Below, piece after piece: positions 43,436 to 51,773 of a DNA stretch of 64,000 nucleotides (its first letter is position 1; every line of letters starts with the position of its first letter). The notes beneath the pieces are model-generated. The model saw only the letters and a program-made list of their open reading frames with translations, was not told the origin of the DNA and did no database searches. A program made the translations under genes and the position numbers. The DNA is taken from contig NZ_JAJLRA010000026.1 in the NCBI RefSeq assembly GCF_020991365.1, positions 19,426 to 83,425 on the forward strand, read 5' to 3'. The DNA is from Streptacidiphilus sp. ASG 303. Its GTDB lineage: Bacteria > Actinomycetota > Actinomycetes > Streptomycetales > Streptomycetaceae.

Positions 43436-43855
43436 CTACCAGGCGAGGACGGCGTGGACCTCCTTGCCGTCCGGGCGGACGGCGGTCCGCAGGTCCCGGG
43501 CCAGACGCTGGACGAGCGGCCAGCCGAAGCCGCCGGTGCCGCGCGCCAGGTCGGGCGTCCGCGGACGGGGCAGGAGCGTGCTGGTGTCGTACACGACGGC
43601 GTGGACACCGTCGCGCAGGTGGGTCAGGCACAGGGTGAGGGGGCCCGGGGCGTGCCGCGTCGCGTTGGTGACCAGTTCGGAGACAACCAGCAGCACACTG
43701 TCGCGGGTGTCCTCGCCGCCGGGCGGGACGGCGCGGGTGAGCGCGGCGAGGAAGGCCTCGGCGGTGCGGCGGGCCAGGGTGACGCTGCCGGGGCGGCCGT
43801 CGAGGTCCGCACACACGTGCTGCCCGGTGGGGGAGTGCTCGGAAAGGAGGTCCAT
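43436..43855 (-). CDS. Anti-sigma-like ATP-binding protein (HATPase_c_2)
   Basis: A 139-residue protein equal to a lone GHKL ATPase domain: RRTAEAFLAALTRA, then VLLVVSELVTNATRHAPGPLTLCL (N-box with Glu and Asn) and TGGFGWPLVQRLARDLR (G2 loop). Streptomyces has many such RsbW/PrsW-like single-domain ATPases. They phosphorylate anti-anti-sigma factors or bind sigma factors. The convergent SpoIIE phosphatase is a plausible partner. The ATG is preceded by a weak GGAC-type site. Confidence 0.9.
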   Translation of the reverse strand: MDLLSEHSPTGQHVCADLDGRPGSVTLARRTAEAFLAALTRAVPPGGEDTRDSVLLVVSELVTNATRHAPGPLTLCLTHLRDGVHAVVYDTSTLLPRPRTPDLARGTGGFGWPLVQRLARDLRTAVRPDGKEVHAVLAW

Positions 43856-44254
43856 CGGCGTCCGTCCTGCTCAGTGCTCATCCACGTCTCGGTGCACCGG
43901 GGCGTATGCCCCCTGGGGCCGCCCCGATACCTCACCTTTGCCCGACTCACCCCTTCCTCGGCGGCCGGTCCGGGAAGGAGCACGGGCGGTACGGCCGCGG
44001 CCGGGGAGGCCCGGACGGCGGCTCCGAGCCGGCGCCGGTCCCGCGACGCCTGGCCTCCGGGTCCCGGCAGGGAGCGGCCGGGAAGCGCCCCTGCGCGTGT
44101 GCGGTCGCGTGGGGACGCGTGGCCTGAGCGCCGGTCCGTCACCTGACCGGCCCGACCGCACCTTCCCCGTCCGAGCCGGCCCCGCACCCCGCCCGGCTGC
44201 GGGCCCGCCGGGCGGCCGGAGCGGCTCCGCAGGAACCGTGCCCACCGGCCCCCG
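43856..44254. other. Non-coding gap with one small hairpin
   Basis: About 400 bp between the starts/ends of same-strand genes. GGGGC-GTAT-GCCCC at 43901-43914 can form a small stem. No gene is supported; codon-position GC patterns break up in all frames. Confidence 0.5.
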
Positions 44255-44782
44255 TCACGTGTAGACGTTCAACTGGGGGCGGTGGCGCACCATCGCCCGC
44301 ACGACCTCCTCCGGGCCCACCGGCAGGGAGACCGTGGAGATGTTCGCCGGCCCGAACCCGAAACGCAGGTTGGCCGCCGCGGTCGTCCGTACGGTCCGCG
44401 GGGCGCGGGCCAGGTACCCGGCTGAGTCGTGCAGCACCAGTTCGACCACCCGCTGGGTCGTGGACCTGACCTGGAACTCGCGGATCCGGACCCCGCCCAC
44501 CTCGTCCCAGGTGATCCTCCCGAGCTGCACGTGGTCCAGCCCCGTCCCGTCCAGGACCAGTTCGGGCCGGCGCCGCACCAGCCGGGACCCCCACGCCACC
44601 GCGCAGAGTCCGAAGAACACCACGGCGGCCGCCCCGCCGACCACGCCCTTGACCGAGTCGTGGCGCAGCAGCAGCACCGTGCCCAGGACGCAGAAGGCCA
44701 GCGATCCGAGGAACAGGAGGAGGACACGCCCCGGGGGGGACCGGTACACCGTCGGCGGCAGGGCCGCGCTCTTCTCGATCAC
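44255..44782 (-). CDS. STM3941-like membrane protein with PH-like domain
   Basis: A 175-residue protein with two hydrophobic segments (about residues 17-57, RVLLLFLGSLAFCVLGTVLLL then a second) followed by a small domain: ELVLDGTGLDHVQLGRITWDEVGGVRIREFQVRSTTQRVVEL and VSLPVGPEEVVRAMV. This two-helix plus beta-rich layout is the STM3941 family, related to PH-like domains; function unknown. The GTG at 44782 lies 7 nt after TATCGT (leaderless). Confidence 0.8.
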   Translation of the reverse strand: MIEKSAALPPTVYRSPPGRVLLLFLGSLAFCVLGTVLLLRHDSVKGVVGGAAAVVFFGLCAVAWGSRLVRRRPELVLDGTGLDHVQLGRITWDEVGGVRIREFQVRSTTQRVVELVLHDSAGYLARAPRTVRTTAAANLRFGFGPANISTVSLPVGPEEVVRAMVRHRPQLNVYT

Positions 44783-44957
44783 GGGCCGCACGATAGCGCC
44801 GCCGCACCTGCCCGCGGAAACCCCTTTCCGTGCCTCTCCGCCCGATGCCCCCGTCCCCGGTCCTGCCCACGTCCCGGCCCGTACCGCCTCCGGAGCGGCA
44901 GCCCCCGGCGGGAACGCGCCGGTGCCGCCCCGGGGTGCTTCCGCCCCGGTCCGGGAC

Positions 44958-45758
44958 TCAGGCGGCGGTCTGCGGGTCCGGGGCCTCCAGGAAGGGCAGC
45001 ACGGTGCCGGCCAGGAGGGGGTGGGTGAGGATGTCGTAGTGGGTCGCCCCGGGGAGGACGGCGAGCCGCGCCGTGGAGCGGTCCGACCCGTCCCAGCCCG
45101 GGTCGCGCAGGCCGCCGCCCAGCAGGGCGTAGGCCTCGACCATGTGGTCCGGGCGCACCGCGTCGGCGTCGCCGAAGACCAGCAGGGTCGGGGCGGTGAT
45201 GCGGGCGGCCTCGGCGGTCCAGTCGAAGTCGCGGTGGAGCTGCTCGGCGATCTTGCCGACGAGCACCGGCCAGTCCTCGGGCCGCGGCGCGTGCCGGGCG
45301 TAGGAGGCATAGGCGGGGGACTGCTTCAGCGCCTCTGCGGCCTCCGCGCTCATCGCGTCCATGCCCGCCAGGGCCTCCGCGTGCCAGCCGCCCCGCCTGA
45401 GGGCGGCCGAGACCAGGACCAGGCGGCGCACCGCCCCGGGGTGCTGGACCGCGGTGCGCAGTGCGACGGCCGCGCCCAGGGAGTAGCCCAAAACGTCGGC
45501 CCGCGGCAGGCCGAGGTGTGCGACGAGGGCAGCGACGTCGTCGGCCATCAGCTCCGGCCGCAGCGGACGGTCGACGTCCGCGGTGCGCCCGTGGGCCTGG
45601 AGGTCGACCAGGACCACCCGGCGCCGTGCGGACAGCGCCGGGAGCAGCGGGGCGAACATCTCCCCGGACCCGATGCCGCCGTGCAGCAGCACCAGCGGCT
45701 CCCCCGAACCGTGCTCCTCGACGTACAGCGGCACCCCGTTGACCTCTGCGCAGCCCAT
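44958..45758 (-). CDS. Alpha/beta hydrolase
   Basis: A 266-residue alpha/beta hydrolase. The first strand and oxyanion region is PLVLLHGGIGSGEMF (about 21-35). The nucleophile is Ser93 in VLGYSLGAAVALR, Asp in LLVFGDADAVRP, and His in LPGATHYDIL. Members include epoxide hydrolases, proline iminopeptidase-like and small-molecule esterases; the substrate is unknown. The ATG at 45758 was chosen because AAGGGTGAGG lies just upstream; a longer frame exists but lacks a ribosome site. Confidence 0.88.
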   Translation of the reverse strand: MGCAEVNGVPLYVEEHGSGEPLVLLHGGIGSGEMFAPLLPALSARRRVVLVDLQAHGRTADVDRPLRPELMADDVAALVAHLGLPRADVLGYSLGAAVALRTAVQHPGAVRRLVLVSAALRRGGWHAEALAGMDAMSAEAAEALKQSPAYASYARHAPRPEDWPVLVGKIAEQLHRDFDWTAEAARITAPTLLVFGDADAVRPDHMVEAYALLGGGLRDPGWDGSDRSTARLAVLPGATHYDILTHPLLAGTVLPFLEAPDPQTAA

Positions 45759-45918
45759 CGCCTCACCCTTCACCTCTCGTGCGGTCGTCACCGAGGGGTG
45801 ACCGCCGCGGCCGCCCGGACTCATCGGTCCCACCGCCTCCTGCGGCGCGGGGAGCGGTGCGTGACTCTGCGGCAGCCGTCCGGCGGCCCCGGAGCACCGG
45901 GGAGGGGCGGGCTGCGGC

Positions 45919-46443
45919 CTACCGCAGCTCGCCCTCCAGCAACCCCATCACCAGCTTGTCGTACCAGCGGCCGTCGCGCCGGAAGGACTGGCGGAGCCGA
46001 CCCTCCTCGACGAAGCCCACCTTCCGGTAGACGCGCCGGGCGGCGTGGTTCTCCTCGACGACGGTGAGGGAGATCCGGTGCAGCCGCATCTTCTCGAAGC
46101 CGTAGCGGCAGACCGTCCGCATGGCGTCGGTGGCGTGGCCGCGCCCCCAGTACGCCTTCTCGCCGAGGTAGATGTCGAGCTCGGCGCACCCGGTCTCCGG
46201 CTCGGCGCCGTGCAGCCGGACCAGGCCCACGAGCACCCCGTCGGAGAGCGACTCGATCCCCAGGAGCAGGTCGCCGTACGCGTTGCCCGGCCGTTCGGCC
46301 AGCCACTTCTCCGTCCGGGCCAGCGGCTGGGCGTAGCCGTCCTTCATCCAGCGCATGACCTCGGGGTCGTGGTTCCACCGCCACAGCGCCCCGGCGTCTG
46401 CCGGACCCATCGCCCGCAGCCCCACCAGTTCTCCGAGCACCAT
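45919..46443 (-). CDS. GNAT N-acetyltransferase, RimJ/RimL type
   Basis: A 174-residue GNAT enzyme. LGELVGLRAMGPADAGALWRWNHDPEVMRWM at the N-terminus, ELDIYLGEKAYWGRGHATDAMRTVCRYGFEKMRLHRISLTV (motif A with the acetyl-CoA loop G-R-G-x-A) and ENHAARRVYRKVGFVEEGRLRQSF (motif B) are typical RimJ/RimL signatures. It may acetylate an amino group of a protein N-terminus, an antibiotic or a polyamine. The ATG at 46443 was chosen for GAGGAGG 8 bases upstream; an ATG nine codons earlier has none. Confidence 0.9.
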   Translation of the reverse strand: MVLGELVGLRAMGPADAGALWRWNHDPEVMRWMKDGYAQPLARTEKWLAERPGNAYGDLLLGIESLSDGVLVGLVRLHGAEPETGCAELDIYLGEKAYWGRGHATDAMRTVCRYGFEKMRLHRISLTVVEENHAARRVYRKVGFVEEGRLRQSFRRDGRWYDKLVMGLLEGELR

Positions 46444-46755
46444 GCCGGACGCCTCCTCGCGCAGTTCCATGATCGACTCTCGTGGACCCGCCAGTGGTAC
46501 CACAGGCCATACGGTGCGCTCCACGGGTTTCCAGCCGCCCGGCGCCGCAGCCCCGCCCCGTGCGTGCACCCCCGTGCGCCACCGCCGGAGTCCCACCGCC
46601 GGAGTCCCACGCGTGGACCGGTCCCGTCCCGGCCGCCGACCGGATACGGGCCGTGCGGCCCGACCCGGTACACCGCCGCCCGCTTCCAGGCCGCCGCGCC
46701 CGATACCCGCGGACCCGGGCCGCCTCTCCGCCGGCGCGGCCCCGGAGGCACGCGG

Positions 46756-47997
46756 TCAGCGGGACCGCGACGGGTCACCCGCCGCCAGCGGCACCGCGGC
46801 CGCCCCGGCGGTCCCCGCCGCACCGCGACGCCGTGCCCCCGGTGTGCAGACCAGCGCGCAGAGCCCGACGAGCCCCGGACCGGCGGCGAACGCCGCCGCC
46901 GGTCCGGGCCGGTCGGCCAGGGCGCCTCCGGCGGCGGCTCCCATGGCCGCGCCCAGGTTGTAAGCGGTGTTCAGCCACGCGCCGGCCTCGGTGCGCGACC
47001 CCGCGGGGACGAGGATGTCGACCAGCTGGTACGCCGCGATCAGCAGCACGTCGGTGCACACGCCGGCGACCAGCAGGGCCGCGCCCGCGGCGGGCGGGGC
47101 CTGGACCAGGGCGGGCAGCGCCCAGCAGGCGGCCGTACCCGCCGCCATCGCGAGCGGCCGGCGGGCGAGGGACGAGCGCCACCGCCGTCGGCCGTACACC
47201 AGGCCGCCGAGGACACCGCCGATCGGGAACAGCGCCGTCAGCACCCCGGCCGTCGCCGCCCCCCAGGCGGCGACGGCCCCGACCTCGCACGCGGCCAGTG
47301 CGGCCGCGGCCGCCCACACCAGCGCCAGGAGGCGCGGGAGGCGTGCCGCGAGGACGAAGCCCCCGGCGCCGCCCGAGGGCGTGGCGTTTTCGGCGTCGAG
47401 CGCGCGCCGCAGCGCCGCCGCCAGCAGTCCGGACCCCGTCAGGAGCAGGAGCCCGCACCCGGCCAGCACCGCCGGGGCCGAGGAGGCGGCGGCCAGCGAC
47501 CCGCCCAGGACCGGCCCCACGGCGAACACGGCCGACTCGGCCGCCGTGTCCAGGCTCAGCGCACACTGCCGCTGCACCCCGCCGGGGGTCAGCCCGCTCC
47601 ACAGGGCGCGCATCAGCGGACCGACCGGAGGCGGACACAGCCCCGCCAGGACCGCGAGCCCGACGGCGGGCAGGTCCGCGACGCCGACGGCGCATGCGGC
47701 GGCCAGTGCGCCCAGGGAGAGCGCGTGGCCCACGGCCAGCAGTACGAGCGCGGAGCGCCGGCGCCGGACCAGCCGTGCCCGGGCGGGGCCGAGCAGGGCG
47801 ACGGCCAGTCCGTACAGGCCGGTCGCCGTACCGGCGGCGGCGTAGGAGCCGGTGCCCTCCCGCAGGGCGAGCAGCAGGGGAAGGCCGGTCAGGCCGTAGC
47901 CCAGCCGGGCGAGGAGCGCGGCGGCGAACAGGCGGCGGGCATGGGGGAGTGCGAGGACAGCGCGGTAGGACGCACTGCCCCCGTCGGGGCGTGGCAT
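46756..47997 (-). CDS. MFS transporter
   Basis: A 413-residue, 12-helix MFS permease. The N-terminal half includes ARRLFAAALLARLGYGLTGLPLLLALREGTGSYAAAGTATGLYGLAVALLGPARARLVRRRRSALV, which resembles the helix 1-3 and motif A region. RTEAGAWLNTAYNLGAAMGAAAGGALADRPG matches the late helices. The family is the large uncharacterised actinomycete MFS group. The ATG at 47997 has GGAG 8 bases upstream. A seven-codon leaderless ORF precedes it by about 118 nt. Confidence 0.88.
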   Translation of the reverse strand: MPRPDGGSASYRAVLALPHARRLFAAALLARLGYGLTGLPLLLALREGTGSYAAAGTATGLYGLAVALLGPARARLVRRRRSALVLLAVGHALSLGALAAACAVGVADLPAVGLAVLAGLCPPPVGPLMRALWSGLTPGGVQRQCALSLDTAAESAVFAVGPVLGGSLAAASSAPAVLAGCGLLLLTGSGLLAAALRRALDAENATPSGGAGGFVLAARLPRLLALVWAAAAALAACEVGAVAAWGAATAGVLTALFPIGGVLGGLVYGRRRWRSSLARRPLAMAAGTAACWALPALVQAPPAAGAALLVAGVCTDVLLIAAYQLVDILVPAGSRTEAGAWLNTAYNLGAAMGAAAGGALADRPGPAAAFAAGPGLVGLCALVCTPGARRRGAAGTAGAAAVPLAAGDPSRSR

Positions 47998-48490
47998 GGT
48001 GTCTCCGGGGTGCACGTGCCGCGGCGCGGCCGGGGCACGAACGGACATGACGGGTCGGCGTACCGCCCCGGAGGAACCGTCACGAGAACGCGTTCGGGGG
48101 GCGGTGGACGACCTGTCAGTGGGGCCCGGTGATGTCCATGATCGGCACGATAGCAAGCCGGGCCGTGCTGCGGAACTGCCTTTCTGACGGACCGTCGCAC
48201 GACGGCGCCGGGCCGCCCCCGCGGCACCGGCGGCCGCACGGGGCGGGCGGGCGCCCGGGTGGCGCGACCCGTCCCCGTCCGGCCCCCTCCCGGTCCTGCG
48301 TGCGCCTCCGTGCCTTCGGAGGGTGAAGGCGAACCTGCACCTTGACACCTCCGAGGGGCCGGTGGCTTGATGGACTGCAGAAATTGACCGTGTCCAATCA
48401 AGGATGGTTCGCCGCGGGCGGCCGCCCCGGCGGCGCGGCGCGCCGCCACCCCTGCCAGAGCCGCGAGGATCGGCGCGGCCTGCCCATCGG
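47998..48490. other. Non-coding region upstream of the MFS gene and the GH3 leader
   Basis: This stretch of about 490 bp holds the 7-codon leader-like ORF at 48116-48139, the palindrome GAACGCGTTC at 48086-48095, and an AT-rich spot with TTGACC at 48384-48389 that has no well-spaced -10. No protein-coding gene is supported. Confidence 0.5.
48116..48139 (-). CDS. Possible seven-residue leader peptide of the MFS gene
   Basis: On the minus strand TATCGT (48147-48152) is followed after 7 nt by ATG and the frame MDITGPH then TGA, so a leaderless transcript would start with this mini-ORF, 118 nt before the MFS ATG. A palindrome GAACGCGTTC lies between. Support is only positional. Confidence 0.35.
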   Translation of the reverse strand: MDITGPH

Positions 48491-48504
48491 TGGGAGCGCT
48501 CCCA
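48491..48504. promoter_or_regulatory. CebR box upstream of the GH3 gene
   Basis: TGGGAGCGCTCCCA is the exact 14-bp palindrome described for CebR, the LacI-family repressor of cellobiose/cellotriose utilisation in Streptomyces. It lies 373 bp before the GH3 start, inside a long leader region. Confidence 0.85.
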
Positions 48505-48766
48505 AGTGCGACCGCCCCCATCCGTCCACTTCGACCCCGCACTGTGCGGCCGTCCTCCCGGACACCCCCCCCGGGCCGGACGTTCCCGGCCCTCCGGCCC
48601 CCGGCCCTCCGGCCCCCGGACCGGCGGTCCGCCGCGGACGCCGCCGAGCACACCACGCCGCAGGTGCCGCACCGCACCGAGGAGTACCCCGGTGGAAACC
48701 CGCTCCGGGGAAGCGCGGACGCCGGACATCGGCACCCGGCAACCTCGCCCGACCCGCCCGTCCTAC

Positions 48767-48838
48767 CCGACCCGTCCGGCCCAACCGACCCGTCCGGCCC
48801 AACCGACCCGTCCGGCCCAACCGACCCGTCCGGCCCGC
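48767..48838 (+). repeat. 18-bp tandem repeat, four units, in the GH3 leader
   Basis: CCGACCCGTCCGGCCCAA is repeated four times (the last unit ends CCCGC), 39 bp before the GH3 start. No spacers occur, so it is not a CRISPR. In the upstream frame it would code DPSGPT units. Confidence 0.85.
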
Positions 48839-48876
48839 GGAGGACCCGGACGGGCCGCCCACCCGAGGAGCGCAGC

Positions 48877-50853
48877 TTGAGACACCATCCCCCGCAGGAC
48901 GCCCTGCCGGACCGGCGCCCCTCCCGGCGCCGCGTCGCCGGTGCGCTGCTCGCCGCCGCGGCGACCGCCCTCGGCGCGGCCCCGGCCCCGGGCGCCTCCG
49001 TCGCCGCCACCGGGCCGGGGGCGGCGACCGCCGCGCACCACCGGCCGGCGCCGTACCTGGACGCCCGGCTGCCGGTCGAGCGGCGGGTCGCCGACCTGCT
49101 CGGCCGCATGACGCTGCAGGAGAAGGTCGGCCAGATGACGCAGACCGAGCGCGGCTCGGTCGACGCCGACCGGTCCCGGATCACCGACCTCGCCTTCGGC
49201 TCCCTCCTCTCCGGCGGCGGCTCCGCACCCACCCCCAACACGCCGGAGGCGTGGGCCGACATGGTCGACGCCTACCAGGAGCGGGCCCTGGCGACCCGGC
49301 TGCACATCCCGCTGCTGTACGGCATCGACTCGGTCCACGGCGACGGCAACCTGGTCGGCGCCACGGTCTTCCCGCACGACATCGCCCTGGGCGCCACCCG
49401 CGACCCCGCGCTGGTGCGCGAGGTCGAGCACGTCACCGCCGCCGAGACCCGCGCCACCGGACCGCAGTGGGTCTTCGCCCCCTGCCTGTGCGTCGTCCGC
49501 GACGACCGCTGGGGCCGCACCTACGAGAGTTTCGGCGAGGACCCGGCGCTGGTCGAGCGGATGGAGACCGCCATCGACGGCTTCCAGGGCACCCGCCCCG
49601 GCGACCTGGCCCGCCCCGACCGCGTCCTGGCCACGGCCAAGCACTTCGCCGGCGACGGCGACACCGCGTACGGCACCTCGACCACCGGCACCTACACCCT
49701 CGACCAGGGCGTGACCGTCACCGACCACGCGCACTTCGCGAAGGTCGACCTGGCGCCGTACGTCCCGGCCGTCCGCAGGCACCGCGTCGGCAGCATCATG
49801 CCGTCCTACTCCAGCGTCCGCTGGACCGACGTGCCCGGCAGCACCCCGGTGAAGATGAGCGCCGACCGGGAGCTGCTCACCGGCTTCCTCAAGGAGAGGA
49901 ACGGCTTCGACGGCTTCCTCATCAGCGACTGGGAGGCCGTCCACCAGCTCCCCGGCGACTTCCCGGCCCAGGTCCGTACCGCCGTCGACGCCGGGATGGA
50001 CATGTTCATGGAGCCGTACAGCGCCCCGCAGTTCGAGCAGACGCTGACCGCCGAGGTCGAGGCCGGCCGGGTGCCCGTGTCCCGGATCGACGACGCGGTG
50101 CGGCGCATCCTGCGCGCCAAGTTCCGCCTCGGCCTCTTCGAGCACCCCTACACCGACCGCACCGGCATCCCCGCGATCGGCTCGCCCGCCCACCGCGCCG
50201 TGGCCCGCCGCGCCGTCGCCGCCTCCCAGGTGCTGCTCCGCAACCGGCAGCGCACCCTGCCGCTGTCGCCCTCCGCCCGCATCTACGTGGCCGGGGCCGA
50301 TGCCGACGACCTGGGCAACCAGTCCGGGGGCTGGACCGTGACCTGGCAGGGACGGTCCGGGGACACGATCCCCGGCACCACGATCCTCGAGGGCATCCGG
50401 CAGGATGCCGCCCACGTCACCTACAGCGCCGACGCCTCCGCCCCCACCGCCGGACACGACGTCGGCATCGTCGTCGTCGGCGAGACCCCCTACGCCGAAG
50501 GTGTGGGCGACGTCGGCAACGGCCACACCCTGGAACTCTCCGCCGCCGACCGGGCGAACGTCGACCGCGTGTGCGCTGCCATCCGGACCTGCGTCGTCCT
50601 CGACGTCGCCGGACGCCCGCAGATCGTCACCGACCGGCTGCCGAGGACCGACGCCTTCGTCATGTCCTGGCTCCCCGGCAGCGAGGGCGGGGGCGTGGCC
50701 GACGTGCTCTTCGGCAAGCGCCCCTTCACCGGCAGGCTCCCGGTCTCCTGGCCGCGCAGCGAGGCCCAGGAGCCGGTCAACGCCGGCGACCCGCGCCACG
50801 ACCCGCTCTTCCCCTACGGCTACGGCCTCACCACCCACCGGCGCCACCGGTAG
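48877..50853 (+). CDS. Secreted glycoside hydrolase family 3 beta-glucosidase-like enzyme
   Basis: A 658-residue enzyme. It has a twin-arginine-type signal: SRRRVAGALLAAAATALGAAPAPGA at about residues 20-44. The GH3 N-terminal barrel follows (about 70-410), with KHFAGDGDTAYGT and the nucleophile Asp351 in FLISDWEAV. The alpha/beta sandwich (about 430-640) includes DVLFGKRPFTGRLPVSWPR. The enzyme releases terminal glucose from beta-glucosides or cello-oligosaccharides outside the cell. The TTG start was chosen for GAGGAG exactly 6 bases upstream; a longer frame from 48490 would place the signal peptide internally. The CebR box ties it to cellobiose sensing (established for CebR, inference for this gene). 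Confidence 0.93.
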   Translation: MRHHPPQDALPDRRPSRRRVAGALLAAAATALGAAPAPGASVAATGPGAATAAHHRPAPYLDARLPVERRVADLLGRMTLQEKVGQMTQTERGSVDADRSRITDLAFGSLLSGGGSAPTPNTPEAWADMVDAYQERALATRLHIPLLYGIDSVHGDGNLVGATVFPHDIALGATRDPALVREVEHVTAAETRATGPQWVFAPCLCVVRDDRWGRTYESFGEDPALVERMETAIDGFQGTRPGDLARPDRVLATAKHFAGDGDTAYGTSTTGTYTLDQGVTVTDHAHFAKVDLAPYVPAVRRHRVGSIMPSYSSVRWTDVPGSTPVKMSADRELLTGFLKERNGFDGFLISDWEAVHQLPGDFPAQVRTAVDAGMDMFMEPYSAPQFEQTLTAEVEAGRVPVSRIDDAVRRILRAKFRLGLFEHPYTDRTGIPAIGSPAHRAVARRAVAASQVLLRNRQRTLPLSPSARIYVAGADADDLGNQSGGWTVTWQGRSGDTIPGTTILEGIRQDAAHVTYSADASAPTAGHDVGIVVVGETPYAEGVGDVGNGHTLELSAADRANVDRVCAAIRTCVVLDVAGRPQIVTDRLPRTDAFVMSWLPGSEGGGVADVLFGKRPFTGRLPVSWPRSEAQEPVNAGDPRHDPLFPYGYGLTTHRRHR

Positions 50854-50926
50854 CCGCCCCCCGCCCGCAGGCAGCAGCCCGCAGGCGCCTCGACCGCCCG
50901 CGCGGCCCACGGCCGTCCTCCCCGGC

Positions 50927-50946
50927 CGCCCTTCCCGGGGAGGGCG
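50927..50946 (+). terminator. Hairpin after the GH3 gene
   Basis: CGCCCTTCCC pairs with GGGGAGGGCG (one G-U), 74 nt after the stop. Confidence 0.55.
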
Positions 50947-51002
50947 TCCGGTCCGCCGGACGGGCCGGCGCGCCGCGGATCCCCCGCCTCCGCCCCCGCG
51001 CC

Positions 51003-51019
51003 GGTACCTATCAGGTACC
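51003..51019. promoter_or_regulatory. Toxin-antitoxin operator overlapping the -10
   Basis: GGTACCT-ATC-AGGTACC is a perfect inverted repeat that covers most of the -10 TACCAT (51016-51021). The ATG of the antitoxin follows six bases later, so binding would block a leaderless promoter. Confidence 0.75.
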
Positions 51020-51027
51020 ATTCCGGC

Positions 51028-51267
51028 ATGCCGTCCTTGAACATCACCTTCACCGACGAGGAGCTCGCCTCCGTCCGCGCCGCCGCGGCCGCGGAGGGCA
51101 AGTCCCTCAAGCAGTACGTCCACGACCTCCCGCTGCGCGAGCAGCAGCGCCTGCAGTTCGTCCGCTACGCCGCGGCCTGGGGCGACGCCCACCGTGCGGA
51201 GTTCGACGAGGCGTTTCCCGACGAGGCCCCGTCCGCCGCGGGCCCGCAGGGAGTCGAAGCCGCCTGA
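51028..51267 (+). CDS. Ribbon-helix-helix-like antitoxin
   Basis: A 79-residue protein. The N-terminal SLNITFTDEELASVRAAAAAEGKSLKQYVHDLPL is a beta strand plus two helices, the RHH/Arc pattern of antitoxins. The C-terminal part (AWGDAHRAEFDEAFPDEA) is acidic and likely the toxin-binding tail. The stop shares one base with the toxin ATG, so the two are coupled. A palindrome over the promoter indicates autorepression. Gene order antitoxin then toxin is the usual type II layout. Confidence 0.85.
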   Translation: MPSLNITFTDEELASVRAAAAAEGKSLKQYVHDLPLREQQRLQFVRYAAAWGDAHRAEFDEAFPDEAPSAAGPQGVEAA

Positions 51268-51641
51268 TGACCGTCCACATCGACGTGCCCTGGCTGCTGG
51301 ACGTCCAGGAGCAGGCCGTCCCCGAGGACCTCGCGGTCGCCGACTACTCCGCCCTCGTCGCCGCCGTGGCCCGGCACCGCACCCGCATCCCCCGCCCGGC
51401 CACCGCCGACCCCGACGCGGCCTGGAAGGCGGCGGCCCTCCTGCACACCCTGGTCCGCCTGGAGCCGCTGCCGTACCGCAACAGCCTCTACGCCTGCCAG
51501 GTCGCCGTCGCCTACATGCACGTCTGCGGCGAGGGCGTCGACCCGCCGTACGGCGCCCTCGTCGACCTCGTCCGCGACATCCAGGCCCGCAAGGCGGACG
51601 TCTACCAGGCCGCCGAGCGCATCCGCTCCTGGCGCATCTGA
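51267..51641 (+). CDS. Degenerate Fic/Doc-like toxin
   Basis: A 124-residue protein from the Doc/Fic-like toxin group paired with RHH antitoxins in Streptomyces. The fold is helical: VADYSALVAAVARHRTRIP, AWKAAALLHTLVRLEPLPYRNSLYACQVAVAYMHVCGEGVDPPYGALVDLVRDIQARKADVYQAAERIRSW. The canonical Fic HPFx(D/E)GN(G/K)R loop is replaced by LEPLPYRNSLYA: no catalytic His and no GN-R. So it may use another chemistry or bind its target without transfer of a phosphate or AMP. The coupled antitoxin and operator support toxin identity. Confidence 0.78.
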   Translation: MTVHIDVPWLLDVQEQAVPEDLAVADYSALVAAVARHRTRIPRPATADPDAAWKAAALLHTLVRLEPLPYRNSLYACQVAVAYMHVCGEGVDPPYGALVDLVRDIQARKADVYQAAERIRSWRI

Positions 51642-51645
51642 CGCC

Positions 51646-51700
51646 TGCCGCCCGTCCTGCCGCTCCCGCCCGTCCTACCGCTCCCGCCCGTCCTCCCGCC
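51646..51700. repeat. 18-bp tandem repeat after the toxin gene
   Basis: About three units of GCCCGTCCTNCCGCTCCC follow the toxin stop. Non-coding. Confidence 0.75.
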
Positions 51701-51773
51701 CCGGCCCGCCCTCCTGACGCCGTCCCGGCACCCTCCCGCTCCGCCCCCGCCGGGGCGGTGGTATGCAGGCACG

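Noticed and set aside
48767..48838. Regularly spaced repeats as a CRISPR
   Set aside because: Units are directly adjacent with no spacers and no cas genes are near.
48490..48876. Extension of the GH3 gene upstream through the 18-bp repeat
   Set aside because: It would put the Tat-type signal peptide about 150 residues inside the protein. TTG at 48877 has a well-spaced GAGGAG.
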